NCBI GenBank assembly: GCA_016293845.1
Contig: JAEDDH010000004.1
Coordinates: 1 to 64,000 of the forward strand
Direction of reading: 5' to 3'
From: Bacteroidales bacterium
GTDB taxonomy: Bacteria > Bacteroidota > Bacteroidia > Bacteroidales > UBA3824
Length of the DNA stretch: 64,000 bases
In this document: positions 43,996-52,805 of the stretch, piece after piece
Layout of the letters: each line of letters opens with the position of its first letter
Numbering within the stretch: position 1 is the stretch's first letter
Made by a program: the position numbers and the translations under genes
The notes under the pieces: model-generated
Databases searched by the model: none
Told to the model about the DNA's origin: nothing
What the model saw: the letters and a program-made list of their open reading frames with translations, nothing else

Positions 43996-44592
43996 ATGAA
44001 CTATCTTGCCCACATATTTTTGTCAGGCAACAACGAACTGACACAAGTAGGCAACTTTGTAGGCGATTGGGTAAAGGGAAGCATGATTTCGGTAAACGCA
44101 AAATATCCGCCCGAAATGGCTTTGGGCATTAGAATGCACCGTTTTATCGACAGCTTTACCGATACTAATCCTATTTCGGCTCAAAGTATAGCACTACTGC
44201 GTCCTGTGTTGGGCAAATATGCAGGTGTGGCTTCTGACGTTATCTACGACCATTTTTTAGCAAAAAATTGGGAAAAATACTCCTCAATACCACTTGATAC
44301 TTTTGCTCACAATTTTTACGATAGCTGCATCAAATATTACGACATTCTTCCTAAAAACCTTCAACCATTAATTCCGCATTTGATTGTTAGCAACCGACTA
44401 AAAAGTTACTATAATATAAAAGGTGTGGCTGCCGCTTTTAAAATAATGGAGAGCAAAACTTCGTTTCCTTCAAAAACAGACGAAATTATTTCTACGCTAA
44501 AACAAAACTACGAAACAATAGAAAACGATTTTACTCTATTTTTCGGGGAAATTTTAACGGCGGTAAAAAAAGAATTCAAAATACACCAATGA
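43996..44592 (+). CDS. Acyl carrier protein phosphodiesterase (AcpH/DUF479 family)
   Basis: The enzyme removes the phosphopantetheine arm from acyl carrier protein. The 198-residue protein starts MNYLAHIFLSG and carries GNFVGDWVKGS, the HRFIDSFTD motif with the metal-binding His and Asp, and VIYDHFLAKNW with a second ligand pair. These are the HD-like signatures of the DUF479 family. Its stop overlaps the start of the PorP-like gene by 4 bases. Confidence 0.9.
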   Translation: MNYLAHIFLSGNNELTQVGNFVGDWVKGSMISVNAKYPPEMALGIRMHRFIDSFTDTNPISAQSIALLRPVLGKYAGVASDVIYDHFLAKNWEKYSSIPLDTFAHNFYDSCIKYYDILPKNLQPLIPHLIVSNRLKSYYNIKGVAAAFKIMESKTSFPSKTDEIISTLKQNYETIENDFTLFFGEILTAVKKEFKIHQ

Positions 44593-45548
44593 AAAAATTA
44601 ATTGCCACCATAGCATTAATAATAGTTGCCATATCAACCAAGGCACAAGAAATATATTTTTCGCAACATTATGCCGACAAACTATCTATCAATCCGGCAT
44701 TTGCCGCCACTCAGGGCAACAGTTGCGTAAGTGCCATACTTCGACAACAATTTCCAGCAGCCGATGGCGGATTTAAAACCTACGCCGCATCATACATGCA
44801 AAACTTAGGACGCTGCGGAATAGGCATTCGCGCATACGGCACTTCGGCGGGAGCTTTTTTTCAAAACAAATTTTCAGCCACATACGCCAACACGGTAACC
44901 ATTTCGCGAAAAATCAAATGCAGTGCCGCAGTAGAAGCAGCATTTTGCACCAAAAATTTAAAACAAAGCAAACTCGTGTATTACAGCATGATAGACCCCT
45001 TAGACGGAAATATCAACGCCAACCAACCAAGCATAGAATACACATCTCCGCGCACTTTGGCAATGTCGGTGGGCATATTATTAACTACGGGCACCACCAC
45101 TGCTGGCATAGCCATGTATAATGTAGCTCAATACAAAATTGCAGGAGAAGACGGCATACAAAAAAACATTTCAGTATTTGCCCAACACAAAATTGCACTA
45201 ACAAAATCGTTAAAAAACTCACATATTGAAACATCTTGCTTAATTCCAAGTATAATATACCGTCGACAAAGCGACATCAATTCCATACAAGTGGGCGTAA
45301 ATATCGACAACACTCCCGTAATTGGAGGAATAGCATATAGAATACAAACTGGTGAATACACATTTCACACACTTGTAGCCACCATTGGCACCACCATTGG
45401 AAAAGTAAAAGTAGGATACGGTCACGATTTTGACCTATCTTCCATAACCAAAAACAGTTACGGAGCTCACGAAATAGCAGTAACATTCAAACTTTCCGAT
45501 GGCAAAAAAAATAAAGGGTACGAAACAATAAAATGCCCTGCGTTTTAG
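44589..45548 (+). CDS. PorP/SprF family type IX secretion membrane protein
   Basis: The 319-residue outer-membrane protein has a signal peptide (1-19, ending KAQ), then the PorP/SprF hallmark EIYFSQHYADKLSINPAF and repeated amphipathic strands (GIGIRAYGTSAG, FSATYANTV, KVKVGYGHDFDL). Family members help T9SS place surface proteins, and many are paired with a specific cargo. The GldJ-like gene follows 40 bases downstream, in keeping with a T9SS/gliding role. Confidence 0.88.
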   Translation: MKKLIATIALIIVAISTKAQEIYFSQHYADKLSINPAFAATQGNSCVSAILRQQFPAADGGFKTYAASYMQNLGRCGIGIRAYGTSAGAFFQNKFSATYANTVTISRKIKCSAAVEAAFCTKNLKQSKLVYYSMIDPLDGNINANQPSIEYTSPRTLAMSVGILLTTGTTTAGIAMYNVAQYKIAGEDGIQKNISVFAQHKIALTKSLKNSHIETSCLIPSIIYRRQSDINSIQVGVNIDNTPVIGGIAYRIQTGEYTFHTLVATIGTTIGKVKVGYGHDFDLSSITKNSYGAHEIAVTFKLSDGKKNKGYETIKCPAF

Positions 45549-45588
45549 TTTATAGTTATAGAAATTTAGTAAAAAAAAATCTTGTAAT

Positions 45589-47124
45589 ATGAAAGTGCAA
45601 TTGAAAATAATAATGCTGGCAGGCATACTCGCGGGAGCAACGATATTATCATCGTGCGGATCCAGAGTGGCATTGCGCAGCGGCCAGTCCGGCAAAACCG
45701 GATGGGGCTACAACGACCCCAAAATGGGCGGTTTCGAAGTTGCAGAGTATGTGGAGCAGGAAGCAGGTCCAGGACTCGTACTCATCGAAGGTGGTACGTT
45801 TACCATGGGCAGTACCGAGCAAGACATCATGAGCGACTGGAACAGTATGAGAAGGCGCGTAACAGTTTCGTCATACTATATGGACGAAACCGAGGTTAGC
45901 AACCTTGACTACCGCGAATACCTATATTGGGTTTACCGCGTGTTCTACAACGAAACCCCAGAACTCTACACCAAAGCTGTACCCGACACTCTTTGTTGGC
46001 GCAGAAGGCTCGCTTACAACGAACCTTACGTACAGTTCTATTTCCGTCACCCTGCCTACAACGATTACCCTGTAGTAGGTGTTAGTTGGTTGCAAGCCAC
46101 AGAATACTGTATCTGGCGTACCGACCGTGTAAACGAAAAAGCACTCATCGATTACGGTATTCTTGAATACGACCCCGAACAGCAAGGTGTCAACAACTTC
46201 AACTCCGAAGCTTACGTTGCAGGTTTATATGTAGGTACTGTAAAAAACAACATCAAGAGTCCCAACTCTCCCGACGGCGAACGTCACGCAACAATGGAAG
46301 ATGGTATTTTGCTTCCCTCCTACCGTCTGCCCACCGAAGCTGAATGGGAATATGCAGCTCTCGCTCTTATCGGAAACTCAGCTACTTCGCCCGAACGTAT
46401 CGTAAACCAGCGTCTCTATCCTTGGAACGGACACTATGTTCGTAACGACGAGAAAGTCAACCGCGGTCTTTTCCGTGCAAATATGCAGCGTGGTCGTGGC
46501 GACCTTATGGGTGTAGCCGGATACCTCAACGACAACGCCGCTCCTACCGCTCCTGTTGACAGCTACTGGCCTAATGATTACGGTCTATACTGTATGGCTG
46601 GTAACGTAAACGAATGGGTAAGTGATGTTTACCGAGCAAGCACCAACCTCGACCTCGAAGAGTTCAACCCCTTCCGTGGTAACGTGTTCCAAGTTCCTGT
46701 TAAAAACGATGACAACGAATACCAGCTCGACGAAGTTACAGGTCGTATCCTTTACCGCAACATGACAACTGAAGAGAGTTTTGACCGTATCAACTACCAG
46801 ACTGCCGACAACATCAACTACAAAGACGGTGACCTCCGTTCTAGTATCAACCGTCTCGACTGGGCTGGTCAATCAAGCTCTACCGATGTTGGTTCTGAAC
46901 GTATGTACAAAAACAAAATTGACACCACAGGTGCTCAAAACCAAATTACATCTCTTGTAAACGACCATGTTAGAGTTTACAAAGGTGGTGGATGGAGAGA
47001 CCGCGTATACTGGATGGTGCCCGGCACTCGCCGTTTCTTGCAAGAAGACAAATCATCCGACGACCTCGGTTTCCGTTGCGCTATGATCCGCGTTGGCAGC
47101 CCGGGCGGTGTTGACAAAAAATAG
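45589..47124 (+). CDS. gldJ: GldJ-like SUMF1-domain lipoprotein (T9SS/gliding)
   Basis: The 511-residue lipoprotein has a signal with lipobox LSSC (Cys23), then a GWGYNDPKMGGFE segment and a formylglycine-generating-enzyme-like (SUMF1) domain (about 60-500): LVLIEGGTFTMGSTEQD, SSYYMDETEVSNLDYREYLYW, RLPTEAEWEYAA, GNVNEWVSDVYR, GGGWRDRVYW and FRCAMIRVGSPGG. These stretches fit GldJ better than GldK/PorK. Such proteins form part of the periplasmic ring of T9SS but are not active sulfatase-modifying enzymes. The usual porL-porM-porN genes are absent here. Confidence 0.82.
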   Translation: MKVQLKIIMLAGILAGATILSSCGSRVALRSGQSGKTGWGYNDPKMGGFEVAEYVEQEAGPGLVLIEGGTFTMGSTEQDIMSDWNSMRRRVTVSSYYMDETEVSNLDYREYLYWVYRVFYNETPELYTKAVPDTLCWRRRLAYNEPYVQFYFRHPAYNDYPVVGVSWLQATEYCIWRTDRVNEKALIDYGILEYDPEQQGVNNFNSEAYVAGLYVGTVKNNIKSPNSPDGERHATMEDGILLPSYRLPTEAEWEYAALALIGNSATSPERIVNQRLYPWNGHYVRNDEKVNRGLFRANMQRGRGDLMGVAGYLNDNAAPTAPVDSYWPNDYGLYCMAGNVNEWVSDVYRASTNLDLEEFNPFRGNVFQVPVKNDDNEYQLDEVTGRILYRNMTTEESFDRINYQTADNINYKDGDLRSSINRLDWAGQSSSTDVGSERMYKNKIDTTGAQNQITSLVNDHVRVYKGGGWRDRVYWMVPGTRRFLQEDKSSDDLGFRCAMIRVGSPGGVDKK

Positions 47125-47170
47125 AAATTCATCACAACATTCATAGACACATTTAGACAGTTTGACAAAG

Positions 47171-47195
47171 CGGGCAGGTGATTCCTGCCCGTTTT
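47171..47195 (+). terminator. Terminator after the GldJ-like gene
   Basis: CGGGCAGG (47171-47178) pairs with CCTGCCCG (47184-47191) around a 5-base loop and is followed by TTTT. Confidence 0.8.
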
Positions 47196-47253
47196 CTTTA
47201 TATATTTTAGAAAAAAATAACACGATAAATTTTTACTACATTTAATAGTTGAT

Positions 47254-47261
47254 TATATTTG
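47254..47261 (+). promoter_or_regulatory. -7 element for the LysE-like gene
   Basis: TATATTTG matches TAnnTTTG, with a TTTT run about 20 bases upstream. The start codon at 47287 is a TTG. Confidence 0.6.
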
Positions 47262-47286
47262 ACGCCCAAAACAAAAAGTATAAGAA

Positions 47287-47943
47287 TTGGATCCTACACT
47301 ATTTACACGGGGTATTATCATTGGTCTTTTAGCTGCCTGTCCTATTGGAGCGGTGGCTATTTTATGCGTACAAAAAACCATACAAAAAGGTTTTTGGCAA
47401 GGATTTCTCATGGGTGTAGGTTCTGCCTTCGGTGATTTTTTCTACGCAGTGGTTACGGGATTCAGTCTCTCGTTCATTTCCGACTTTTTTGCTAACCACC
47501 GCACCATCATCGGCATCATTGGCGGATTGCTAATGCTTTACTTAGGATTCACCATTTTTCGCAAAAACCCCGTCAAACAATGGAAAGAAAATAAAAAGCT
47601 TAACAACACCACATCCAAAGCCAGAGTACTCGGCGATTTTGCTGCAAGTTTTGGACTCACAATATCTAATCCCCTCACCATTCTTTCGTTTGGTGTATTA
47701 TTCACAGCCACAAGCGCCATCAGTAGCGAAACCCCACCCCTCGAGACTTGCATTTTGCTACTCGGTGTAATCATTGGTGCGGTAATATGGTGGGCGTTTT
47801 TAGCTCTTGTGGTAAACATCTTCCGCAACAAAATTGGTCCCCGCCACATAATGTGGATCAATAAGATTACAGGTATTTGCGTAATGATGTTTGGCTTGTC
47901 GGTAATCTCTATGGTGATATTTTTCCCAGAAAAGCTTGCTTAA
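47287..47943 (+). CDS. LysE family amino-acid exporter-like protein
   Basis: The 218-residue inner-membrane protein has about six helices and the LysE/RhtB N-terminal pattern GIIIGLLAACPIGAVAILC with a conserved Pro-x-Gly, then GSAFGDFFYAV and SFGLTISNPLTILSF. Family members export amino acids or related small molecules; the substrate here is unknown. No in-frame ATG precedes the first helix, so TTG at 47287 is taken as start. Confidence 0.85.
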   Translation: MDPTLFTRGIIIGLLAACPIGAVAILCVQKTIQKGFWQGFLMGVGSAFGDFFYAVVTGFSLSFISDFFANHRTIIGIIGGLLMLYLGFTIFRKNPVKQWKENKKLNNTTSKARVLGDFAASFGLTISNPLTILSFGVLFTATSAISSETPPLETCILLLGVIIGAVIWWAFLALVVNIFRNKIGPRHIMWINKITGICVMMFGLSVISMVIFFPEKLA

Positions 47944-47973
47944 CAAAAAAAGCCCCGCATCGCTGCGAGGCTT
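47944..47973 (-). terminator. Terminator of the ECF sigma gene
   Basis: Read on the minus strand, AAGCCTCGCA pairs with TGCGGGGCTT (one mismatch) and is followed by a T-run. On the plus strand no T-run follows. Confidence 0.7.
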
Positions 47974-48035
47974 CAAACCCTCAAAAAATTAACAAAAATA
48001 AATCTCCTTAACTAATAATTCACTTCGTTTTGTCA

Positions 48036-48626
48036 TTAAAATGCCGTTAGCGAAAGGTTCTTTTCTTCAATAATCTTGCGAAGATTAATAAGAGCGTAAC
48101 GCATACGACCTAATGCAGTGTTGATGCTTACATTTGTAAGGTCTGCAATTTCTTTAAAACTCATATCACCGTAGTGACGGAGAAGAATTACTTCTTTTTG
48201 ATCATCGGGAAGAAGGTTGATCAACTGTCTAACCTCTTGCTCGATACGGCTTTGCACCATTTTGTCTTCTACGTTGCCTTCAGCAAATTTGCGACTGTTA
48301 AACAAGTCGGCATCGCTTTGATCTGCTGATGTAACTTTGAGGTGCTTAATTTTTCTAAAATGGTCGATAATAAGGTTGTGAGCTATACGCATTACCCACG
48401 AGAGGAAAATGCCTTTGTCCATGTAACGACCCTTTCGGAGCGATTTGATTACCTTAATAAAGGTTTCTTGAAAAATATCCTCTGCCAGCTCGCGGTCTTT
48501 TACAATCAACATTATGTATGTGTAGACGCGGCTCTTATGGCGGCGGAATAATTCTTTGATGCATGCCTCATCACCTGCAATAAAGAGGTCAATGAGTTCT
48601 TGTTCTGATAATTCTCTGTAGTTCAT
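48036..48626 (-). CDS. ECF-type RNA polymerase sigma factor
   Basis: The 196-residue sigma-70 family protein has region 2 (KSRVYTYIMLIVKDRELAEDIFQETFIKVI, then ILSWVMRIAHNLIIDHFRK-like 2.4) and region 4 (LPDDQKEVILLRHYGDMSFKEIADLTNVSINTALGRMRYAL). No anti-sigma gene is adjacent. In Porphyromonas an ECF factor (SigP) controls type IX secretion genes; the nearby PorP and GldJ-like genes make a similar link possible, but that is a guess. It has a long leader of about 155 bases. Confidence 0.9.
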   Translation of the reverse strand: MNYRELSEQELIDLFIAGDEACIKELFRRHKSRVYTYIMLIVKDRELAEDIFQETFIKVIKSLRKGRYMDKGIFLSWVMRIAHNLIIDHFRKIKHLKVTSADQSDADLFNSRKFAEGNVEDKMVQSRIEQEVRQLINLLPDDQKEVILLRHYGDMSFKEIADLTNVSINTALGRMRYALINLRKIIEEKNLSLTAF

Positions 48627-48941
48627 CGTTGTATAGTTTATAGTTTGAGTAGCGATGTTTCGATAGGCAAGTCCTCCATAAATTTTAGTTCAACATTGTT
48701 TTATCTGTATTTCTATCTTGTTTTACGTAAGCGAGGCGTTTATGTTTCAATTTTTACAAATTTTTTCATTCACCATTTTTTCCGCCTGCAAAGATACTAC
48801 TTTTTTTAACATCAAAGACCCTGCCACATTTTTTTTATTAAACATAGCCCCAAGGGTAACAAAAACACTATTTTTGCAGCGTATAATTATTTTTTTTAAT
48901 ACCTTTACGGCAATATTTATTAATTCAACATCAAAAACTAA
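48627..48941. other. Divergent regulatory region between ECF sigma and ROK kinase
   Basis: No convincing gene is present. On the minus strand 48789-48796 reads TATCTTTG, a -7 match for the ECF sigma gene that leaves a leader of about 155 bases. On the plus strand 48869-48876 reads TATTTTTG, a -7 match for the kinase gene with a leader of about 60 bases. A weak open frame in between has no protein character. Confidence 0.55.
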
Positions 48942-49886
48942 ATGCAACAAGTATCGGCAGGAATCGACATCGGCGGCACCAACACCGCTATAGGAATTGT
49001 AGACGACAACGCTAACATCTTAGCTGAAATTTCGTTCCCCACTTCTGGCTATCCAGTATTTGAAGAATACGTTTCAAATATCAGCAACACTATAAAAGAC
49101 CTTTTGTCTAAGGCTGGTAGCGGATTAGAACTTCGTGGTATTGGCGTAGGCGCTCCCAACGCCAACTATTACGAGGGCACTATCGAAAAAGCTCCCAATC
49201 TTCCTTGGAAAGACACTGTATATTTAGCTCGCGAAATTCAAAAATATTTTTCGTGCAAGGTGGTGGTTACCAACGATGCCAAAGCAGCAACTATCGGCGA
49301 GATGGTTTACGGTGGAGCCAAAGGAATGAAAAACTTTGTGATGATCACCCTCGGCACGGGTCTTGGTAGCGGTATTGTTGCCAACGGACAATTAATATAT
49401 GGTGCTGACGGTTTTGCTGGCGAATACGGACACAGCATTGCCATCGAAAACGGCCGTCAATGTGGTTGTGGTCGTCGCGGATGCTTAGAAACCTACTGCT
49501 CAGCTACAGGCATCAAACGCACAGTTTACGAATTGCTTGCTTCTGAGCGCGACGAATCAAAAATGCGTTCGATACCTTTTGAAACTCTCACAAGTAAAGA
49601 TATTTACGATTTTGCTAAACAAGGTGACAAAATTGCTTTAAAGGCTTTTGACATTACGGCAGAAATCCTCGGCAAAAAACTCGCCGACCTTGCTACAATT
49701 CTTTGTCCCGAGGCAGTGTTCCTTTTTGGAGGACTCGCACTTGCCAAAGACCTTATTATAGAACCCACTCAAAAGTATATGGAACAGAATCTTCTGCCTG
49801 TATACCGTGGCAAAATCAAGATACTTCCGTCGGCATTGCTCGGCACCAACATTGCTGTGCTGGGTGCAGCCGCTCTCGTGCATTAA
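48942..49886 (+). CDS. ROK family sugar kinase (glucokinase-like)
   Basis: The 314-residue cytoplasmic kinase has the ATP loop DIGGTNTAIGI (9-19), the sugar-binding GVGAPNANYYEG and NDAKAATIGE (catalytic Asp), and LGTGLGSGIV. A zinc site CGCGRRGC-LETYCS follows the ExGH-type motif GEYGHSI, as in the ROK family. It most likely phosphorylates glucose or a related hexose. It is transcribed divergently from the ECF sigma gene. Confidence 0.9.
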   Translation: MQQVSAGIDIGGTNTAIGIVDDNANILAEISFPTSGYPVFEEYVSNISNTIKDLLSKAGSGLELRGIGVGAPNANYYEGTIEKAPNLPWKDTVYLAREIQKYFSCKVVVTNDAKAATIGEMVYGGAKGMKNFVMITLGTGLGSGIVANGQLIYGADGFAGEYGHSIAIENGRQCGCGRRGCLETYCSATGIKRTVYELLASERDESKMRSIPFETLTSKDIYDFAKQGDKIALKAFDITAEILGKKLADLATILCPEAVFLFGGLALAKDLIIEPTQKYMEQNLLPVYRGKIKILPSALLGTNIAVLGAAALVH

Positions 49887-49923
49887 CACCTTAATATTGT
49901 AACACATAAAAAACCTAACCCAC

Positions 49924-51042
49924 ATGAAAGCAGACAAAGTAACCGTAGTATCGGGACAAGAGGGCGAAGAAACCGTCCTCGTGCTAAAAAAGAAGAAATT
50001 TCCGTGGTGGATTTTATTGCTACTGTTGCCACTTTTGCTACTTATTCCCATAAGCCGCACTGTGCGTTTACAGATTGTTCAGCAAAACACTCTTACACCA
50101 GCAACCAACACTACCACAGAATTCTACTATCCCGAAATTAGCTCGTTTGGTACCAAAGTGTACGTTACACAAAAAAAAGACACCGACAGCGAAGGCAAGG
50201 TAATTTACGAAGGTATTTCCGAACCTTTGTGGTATTTTCTGTTCGATAAGTTTATCAGACACACTGCCAAAGTTACAGTTCACGGAGGCTGTCTTTCGGG
50301 CGACGGTATGGAATATCCGTATCACGAGTTTCCACGCTTCACTTTCAAACAGATAGAGATTCCCGAACCGGAGATTTCCGTGCCTGTTACAGTAATTGAT
50401 GCCGACACCAAAGAACCTATCGACAACGCCAAGGTAGAGATTATCAAAACCATCGAAGGCAACACCACCGTTGATTCGCTATTTACCGATAGCACCGGCA
50501 TCATAATGCTCAACTCATCGCTTTGTGCTCAAATCAAACTTATAGGTTACAAAGAGGGTTACGAAAACGACACTCTCGAAGGAGGTGCCAACGCTATTGC
50601 GCTGCTAAACGACACGTCGCGCGTGTTGCGTCTAAAACCAATATTCCAAGGCGAAGGCGGCGACTTGCGTTTCAACTTGCAATGGCACTCAAAAACCGAC
50701 CTCGACCTCCACGTAGTCGACCCATGTGGACACGAGATTTTCTACGAACGCCGTCAATTTACATGTGGCGACGGAGAAGGCACTCTCGACGTGGATGCCA
50801 ATGCAAAATACGACAACCGTCCTTACACATTTACCACCGAACCTCAAGAAAACATTTTCTTTGTGGCTCCGTCAAAAGGCGCATACAAGGTTAAGGTAAT
50901 GTGCTTTGAAAAACGCGGCAACACTCTCGCCGAAGAGGAGTTTAACGTTACAATTATTGATCGCAAAGGTCATCGACATGACTTCTCGGGCAAGGTTAAG
51001 CACCGCCAAACCGTTACAGTTACAACATACACAGTAGAATAA
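49924..51042 (+). CDS. Single-pass protein with CRD-like and DUF2135-like domains (paralogue A)
   Basis: The 372-residue protein has a short cytoplasmic N-terminus (TVVSGQEGEETVLVLKKKK), one membrane helix (28-44), an extracytoplasmic region, one carboxypeptidase-regulatory-like beta-sandwich (about 150-240), and a C-terminal domain (246-365). That domain opens GDLRFNLQWHSKTDLDLHV and has cysteines in DPCG and FTCGDG; it resembles DUF2135 (YfaP). The same plan recurs in the next gene, 21 bases downstream, so the pair arose by duplication. Function is unknown; a cell-envelope or adhesion role is inferred. Confidence 0.75.
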   Translation: MKADKVTVVSGQEGEETVLVLKKKKFPWWILLLLLPLLLLIPISRTVRLQIVQQNTLTPATNTTTEFYYPEISSFGTKVYVTQKKDTDSEGKVIYEGISEPLWYFLFDKFIRHTAKVTVHGGCLSGDGMEYPYHEFPRFTFKQIEIPEPEISVPVTVIDADTKEPIDNAKVEIIKTIEGNTTVDSLFTDSTGIIMLNSSLCAQIKLIGYKEGYENDTLEGGANAIALLNDTSRVLRLKPIFQGEGGDLRFNLQWHSKTDLDLHVVDPCGHEIFYERRQFTCGDGEGTLDVDANAKYDNRPYTFTTEPQENIFFVAPSKGAYKVKVMCFEKRGNTLAEEEFNVTIIDRKGHRHDFSGKVKHRQTVTVTTYTVE

Positions 51043-51063
51043 CCAACTTAATAATAATAAATA

Positions 51064-52773
51064 ATGGGTAGTACTAACAAAGCAACCGTTGTTTCGGGCG
51101 AAGAAGATTCCGAAATAACACTCGTATTAAAGAAAAAGAAATTTCCGTGGTGGATTTTCCTACTCTTGCTCCTTTTTGTTTTTATAATTCCAATAGGACG
51201 CACTGTAAGGATTCACCTCAGCGAAAAGCAAACCGGACTTTCAATAGCCGCAGCCGAAACCAAGTTTTCGTATCCTGCCATTGGACTATTTGGAGGGCAC
51301 ACTCCCGAAACCAAAACAGGCACCACCGACAACGATGGCAAAGTGGAGTTCGACGGCATTAAAGAACCTCTTTGGTACGTGCTTTTTGGTGGTATGTTTA
51401 ACGATTCGGCATACGTAACCGCTGGAAACGAATGTTACAACGCCGATGGCATTGGCGACCTTTACAGCTCTTTTCCAAAATCTGATTTCAAAGAGGTGCA
51501 AATTCCACCGTTGTGTACAAGCGTTGATATGAAAGTTATCGACGTGGACAACAACGAACCCCTCCCCGGCGCAGGTGTAGAGATTATTTCCATTGTCAAC
51601 AATTCGCAAGACGGTTCTTCTGCCACCACCGACCCTTCTGGCGGATTCAATCTCAATATGCCCAAATGCGGAAGCGTTAAATGCGTGGCTTCTAAAGAGG
51701 GATACCTAAACGACACTCTCGAAGCTTCGCTCTTTGACCTTGCCAATATGTCTGACTTTGAAAAAAGTCTCAAACTATCGCCCATCAAAGGTAGCGTAAA
51801 GGTGATTGTAAAAAATCTCAAAACCAAAAGTCTTTTGCCCGACGCTACTGTTACGCTTACTATCAACGGTGCATCATCGTCGTTGCAAACCAATACCAAC
51901 GGCGTGGGCGTGGGATTGTTTGATTCGCTCCGTATTTCTAACACGCTTACTTTCAAAGCATCAAAAGCTGGATACGCCGACACCACTTTAGACGGCGGCA
52001 CAGTGCAGAAATTTATAGAACTTCCTGAGGAGGAGCGCACAATGTATCTCCGTCCGCTTACCACCTCGCTTGTATTCTACAATACCGATGGCAGCAAACC
52101 ATTGTCGGGTGTTAAAAACGAAATCCGCATCAACGGCAGTTTCAAAGCTACCGAATACAGCAACGCACATGGCGAGTTTACCGTTCTGGGCATTGGCGAA
52201 AACGACAAGATTTCTATCACTGCTTCTAAAACAGGCTATATCACCAACAGCACCAAGGTTAAAAACGCTTTATTATCGCAGCTCAACACCAAAGAGAGCC
52301 GTACTATACCGTTGAATGTTAAGCCTACACCTCCCCCCGCTCCTACCCCATCGCCCACTCCCACACCCAATGTTCCACCTCAAAACGACCTAAAAGGACA
52401 GAGTGGCGACCTCCGTATCAACCTTCAATGGTATTCAAAAACCGACCTTGACCTTCACGTTATCGACCCCTGCGGCAATGAGATATTCTTCAGCCGTCGC
52501 AAAGCAAGTTGCGGCAGCGGTACAGGCAACCTCGACCTCGATGCCAACGCTATTATCGGTACTACCAACCGTCCGCAAGAAAATATCTATTGGTTGAAAC
52601 CCAAGGCAGGAAATTACACCGTTAAAGTGGTATGTTTCAAATTCCGCGAAAAAACTGCACACAGTTTGAATTTCAACGTTTCTATAGTAGACAAATACGG
52701 ACGTAAAGATTATCGTGGCTCTATCAACAAGGGTCAAACCGTAGAAGTTACACGTTACAATTACCGCGACTAA
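51064..52773 (+). CDS. Single-pass protein with three CRD-like repeats and DUF2135-like domain (paralogue B)
   Basis: The 569-residue paralogue shares the N-terminal TVVSGEE..LVLKKKKFPWWI anchor (helix 28-45) and the C-terminal DUF2135-like domain (447-565; GDLRINLQWYSKTDLDLHV, with cysteines in DPCG and ASCGSG). It differs by having three beta-sandwich repeats (about 150-240, 243-332 and 334-420) instead of one, and a Pro-rich linker (421-440, PTPPPAPTPSPTPTP). The expanded stalk suggests the DUF2135-like head is held at a different distance from the membrane. It is co-transcribed with paralogue A and lies just before a broken OmpA gene. Confidence 0.75.
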   Translation: MGSTNKATVVSGEEDSEITLVLKKKKFPWWIFLLLLLFVFIIPIGRTVRIHLSEKQTGLSIAAAETKFSYPAIGLFGGHTPETKTGTTDNDGKVEFDGIKEPLWYVLFGGMFNDSAYVTAGNECYNADGIGDLYSSFPKSDFKEVQIPPLCTSVDMKVIDVDNNEPLPGAGVEIISIVNNSQDGSSATTDPSGGFNLNMPKCGSVKCVASKEGYLNDTLEASLFDLANMSDFEKSLKLSPIKGSVKVIVKNLKTKSLLPDATVTLTINGASSSLQTNTNGVGVGLFDSLRISNTLTFKASKAGYADTTLDGGTVQKFIELPEEERTMYLRPLTTSLVFYNTDGSKPLSGVKNEIRINGSFKATEYSNAHGEFTVLGIGENDKISITASKTGYITNSTKVKNALLSQLNTKESRTIPLNVKPTPPPAPTPSPTPTPNVPPQNDLKGQSGDLRINLQWYSKTDLDLHVIDPCGNEIFFSRRKASCGSGTGNLDLDANAIIGTTNRPQENIYWLKPKAGNYTVKVVCFKFREKTAHSLNFNVSIVDKYGRKDYRGSINKGQTVEVTRYNYRD

Positions 52774-52805
52774 TAATAAACCATTTTAAAGAACATCAAA
52801 CTATT

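Noticed and set aside
48718..48993. Plus-strand open frame of 91 codons in the divergent regulatory region
   Set aside because: The translation is Phe/Ile-rich low-complexity sequence, it crosses a promoter element and it overlaps the kinase start.
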